A DNA stretch of 64,000 nucleotides from Microbacterium sp. 3J1 (lineage in GTDB: Bacteria; Actinomycetota; Actinomycetes; Actinomycetales; Microbacteriaceae), in NCBI RefSeq assembly GCF_001049495.1, contig NZ_CDWI01000011.1, positions 930,001 to 994,000 of the forward strand, given 5' to 3'. Below the pieces are notes generated by a model that saw nothing but the letters and a program-made list of their open reading frames with translations, was not told the origin of the DNA and did no database searches. Of this stretch, positions 63,056 to 64,000 are shown one piece after another (within the stretch, counting starts at the first letter, position 1; every line of letters begins with the position of its first letter). Made by a program: the position numbers and the translations under genes.

Positions 63056-64000
63056 TCACGGGGTGACGATGTCGAATCCCGGGTCGCCCGTCGTCAGAAC
63101 GGACGTGAGTTCTCTCAGCGCCGCCGCGTCGCCGCTGATGTCCACTCCGGGTCCGTCCTGATCTCCACCGACGAGCGCAAGCAGGCGGGCTTTCGTCAGC
63201 GACAGGGTCGCCTGCGCCGACGCGGCATCCGCCGGCTTCTCGATGTAGACGAGAACTCCGTTGCGGACGGTCACCCGGAAGTTGCGTCCCTCATCGGTGA
63301 GGGTGAAGTCGATCGCGATGTCGAGGTCCCACGCGCGAGGGCCGTCGACCGAGATGGCGACCGAATCCAGGAGCTGCTCGGCCGTGAGCTGGGCGAGGAT
63401 CTCCGGGGCGTTCGTGGTCGTCGGGGTGCCGAAGTTCCCCGACCGGAGCTCGGTCGCGCCGGACATGTAGAAGTTGCGCCAGGTGCCGTTCTCGGCGCCG
63501 TAGGCGAGCTGATCGAGAGTCGACGCATAGAGCTCGCGCACCGCGGCGTTGGCCGGCTCGGTGAAGATGGCGTGATCGAGCAGCGTCGCCGCCCACCGGA
63601 AGTCCCCTGCGTCGTACGCTCCCTGTGCCGCGTCGACGATCCGGTCCATCCCGCCGGCCAGAGCGACGTACCGCTCCCCCAGCGCCTTCGGCGGATGCGG
63701 CCAGAGGCGCGCAGGGTTGCCGTCGAACCACCCCATGTAGCGCTGATATATCGCTTTCACATTGTGGCTGACGCTGCCGTAGTATCCGCGTGCATGCCAC
63801 GAGTTCTCCAGGATCGGAGGCAGCTGGATCTCCTCGGCGATCTCGGCGCCGGTCATCCCCTGATTCGTCATGCGGAGCGTCTGGTCGTGAAGATAGGAAT
63901 ACAGGTCCCGCTGAAGACCGAGGAACTCGAGAATCTCGGCGTTCCCCCACGTCGGCCAGTGATGCGAGGCGAAGACGACGTCCGCCTCGTCGCCGTATCG
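63056..64000 (-). CDS. Alkyl/aryl-sulfatase, metallo-beta-lactamase family (C-terminal part)
   Basis: The C-terminal 314 residues of a class III alkylsulfatase (SdsA1/BDS1 type); the start lies beyond 64000. The first visible residues are RYGDEADVVFASHHWPTWGN, where SHHWPTWG supplies zinc-site His of the metallo-beta-lactamase domain. The dimerisation segment HARGYYGSVSHNVKAIYQRYMGWFDGNPARLWPHPP follows, and the last 110 residues are an SCP2-like lipid-binding domain (DFTLTDEGRNFRVTVRNGVLVY). It releases sulfate from alkyl sulfates such as SDS. Confidence 0.9.
   Translation of the reverse strand, partial: RYGDEADVVFASHHWPTWGNAEILEFLGLQRDLYSYLHDQTLRMTNQGMTGAEIAEEIQLPPILENSWHARGYYGSVSHNVKAIYQRYMGWFDGNPARLWPHPPKALGERYVALAGGMDRIVDAAQGAYDAGDFRWAATLLDHAIFTEPANAAVRELYASTLDQLAYGAENGTWRNFYMSGATELRSGNFGTPTTTNAPEILAQLTAEQLLDSVAISVDGPRAWDLDIAIDFTLTDEGRNFRVTVRNGVLVYIEKPADAASAQATLSLTKARLLALVGGDQDGPGVDISGDAAALRELTSVLTTGDPGFDIVTP

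Overview
The window reads as ordinary, gene-dense chromosome of a high-GC Gram-positive actinobacterium. The family Microbacteriaceae, probably Microbacterium or a close relative, fits best. The pointers are very high GC, many GTG starts, RbpA, PafB/PafC, HelY-type helicase, a coproporphyrin-type ferrochelatase with an iron-sulphur cluster, and Mycobacterium-like gene order without mycolate genes. The family is inferred from gene content, not from a marker gene. I see no IS element, prophage, CRISPR array, plasmid or rRNA operon. No stretch over 300 bases lacks a gene; the longest gap is 3707-3911.

Layout. (1) 1-4.5 kb: P-loop kinase, coupled metallopeptidase-clpS-DUF2017 operon, LysE exporter, tRNA-His, oligoribonuclease, tRNA-Arg(UCU), a small unknown gene and an SSB-like protein. 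(2) 4.5-19.9 kb: lipoprotein, EttA, two thioesterases, an unknown protein, mscS-glbO-FAD dehydrogenase operon, aminopeptidase N, ferrochelatase, rpiB, Nei glycosylase, PaiB-like protein and amidohydrolase. The ssb-like/ettA/thioesterase/glbO/pepN/rpiB/nei set resembles M. tuberculosis Rv2478c-Rv2464c. (3) 20-24.3 kb: Dps, gamma-carbonic anhydrase, tRNA-Met, AraC regulator, exonuclease, hydrolase. (4) 24.3-35 kb: a branched-chain amino-acid catabolic supercluster: Lrp regulator, E1alpha-E1beta-E2 dehydrogenase, TetR regulator, acyl-CoA carboxylase beta and alpha, acyl-CoA dehydrogenase, MaoC hydratase, CitE-type lyase. (5) 35-41.5 kb: phosphatase-sirtuin pair, rRNA/tRNA methyltransferase, SGNH hydrolase, orphan helicase, ferritin-like/VIT1 iron transporter, tRNA-Leu. 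(6) 41.6-54.8 kb: M20 peptidase, UppP, PAC2, HAD, TrmI, FKBP lipoprotein, PafB-PafC, TatA-TatC, HelY, Lnt, RbpA. This matches the mycobacterial order except that the Pup-proteasome block is missing between trmI and pafBC. (7) 54.9-58.7 kb: NfeD-SPFH-GDPD operon, atypical SDR, HdeD-like protein. (8) 58.8-64 kb: AraC-VOC-UvrA-like resistance-type module, a methyltransferase, and the 3' part of an alkylsulfatase.

Working together. Region 4 converts branched-chain 2-oxo acids to acyl-CoAs and carries the leucine branch through carboxylation, hydration and lyase cleavage. Its two halves have separate local regulators, each beside clear palindromic DNA. Most same-strand neighbours share 4-base ATGA or GTGA overlaps, so translational coupling is pervasive. 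Seventeen genes have a TANNNT hexamer exactly 6 or 7 bases before the start codon, the layout of leaderless transcripts.

I found no convincing wholly new system. The items most worth following are the leaderless-promoter pattern, the missing proteasome block with retained PafBC, the operators of region 4, the SDR without its catalytic tyrosine, and the UvrA-like module.
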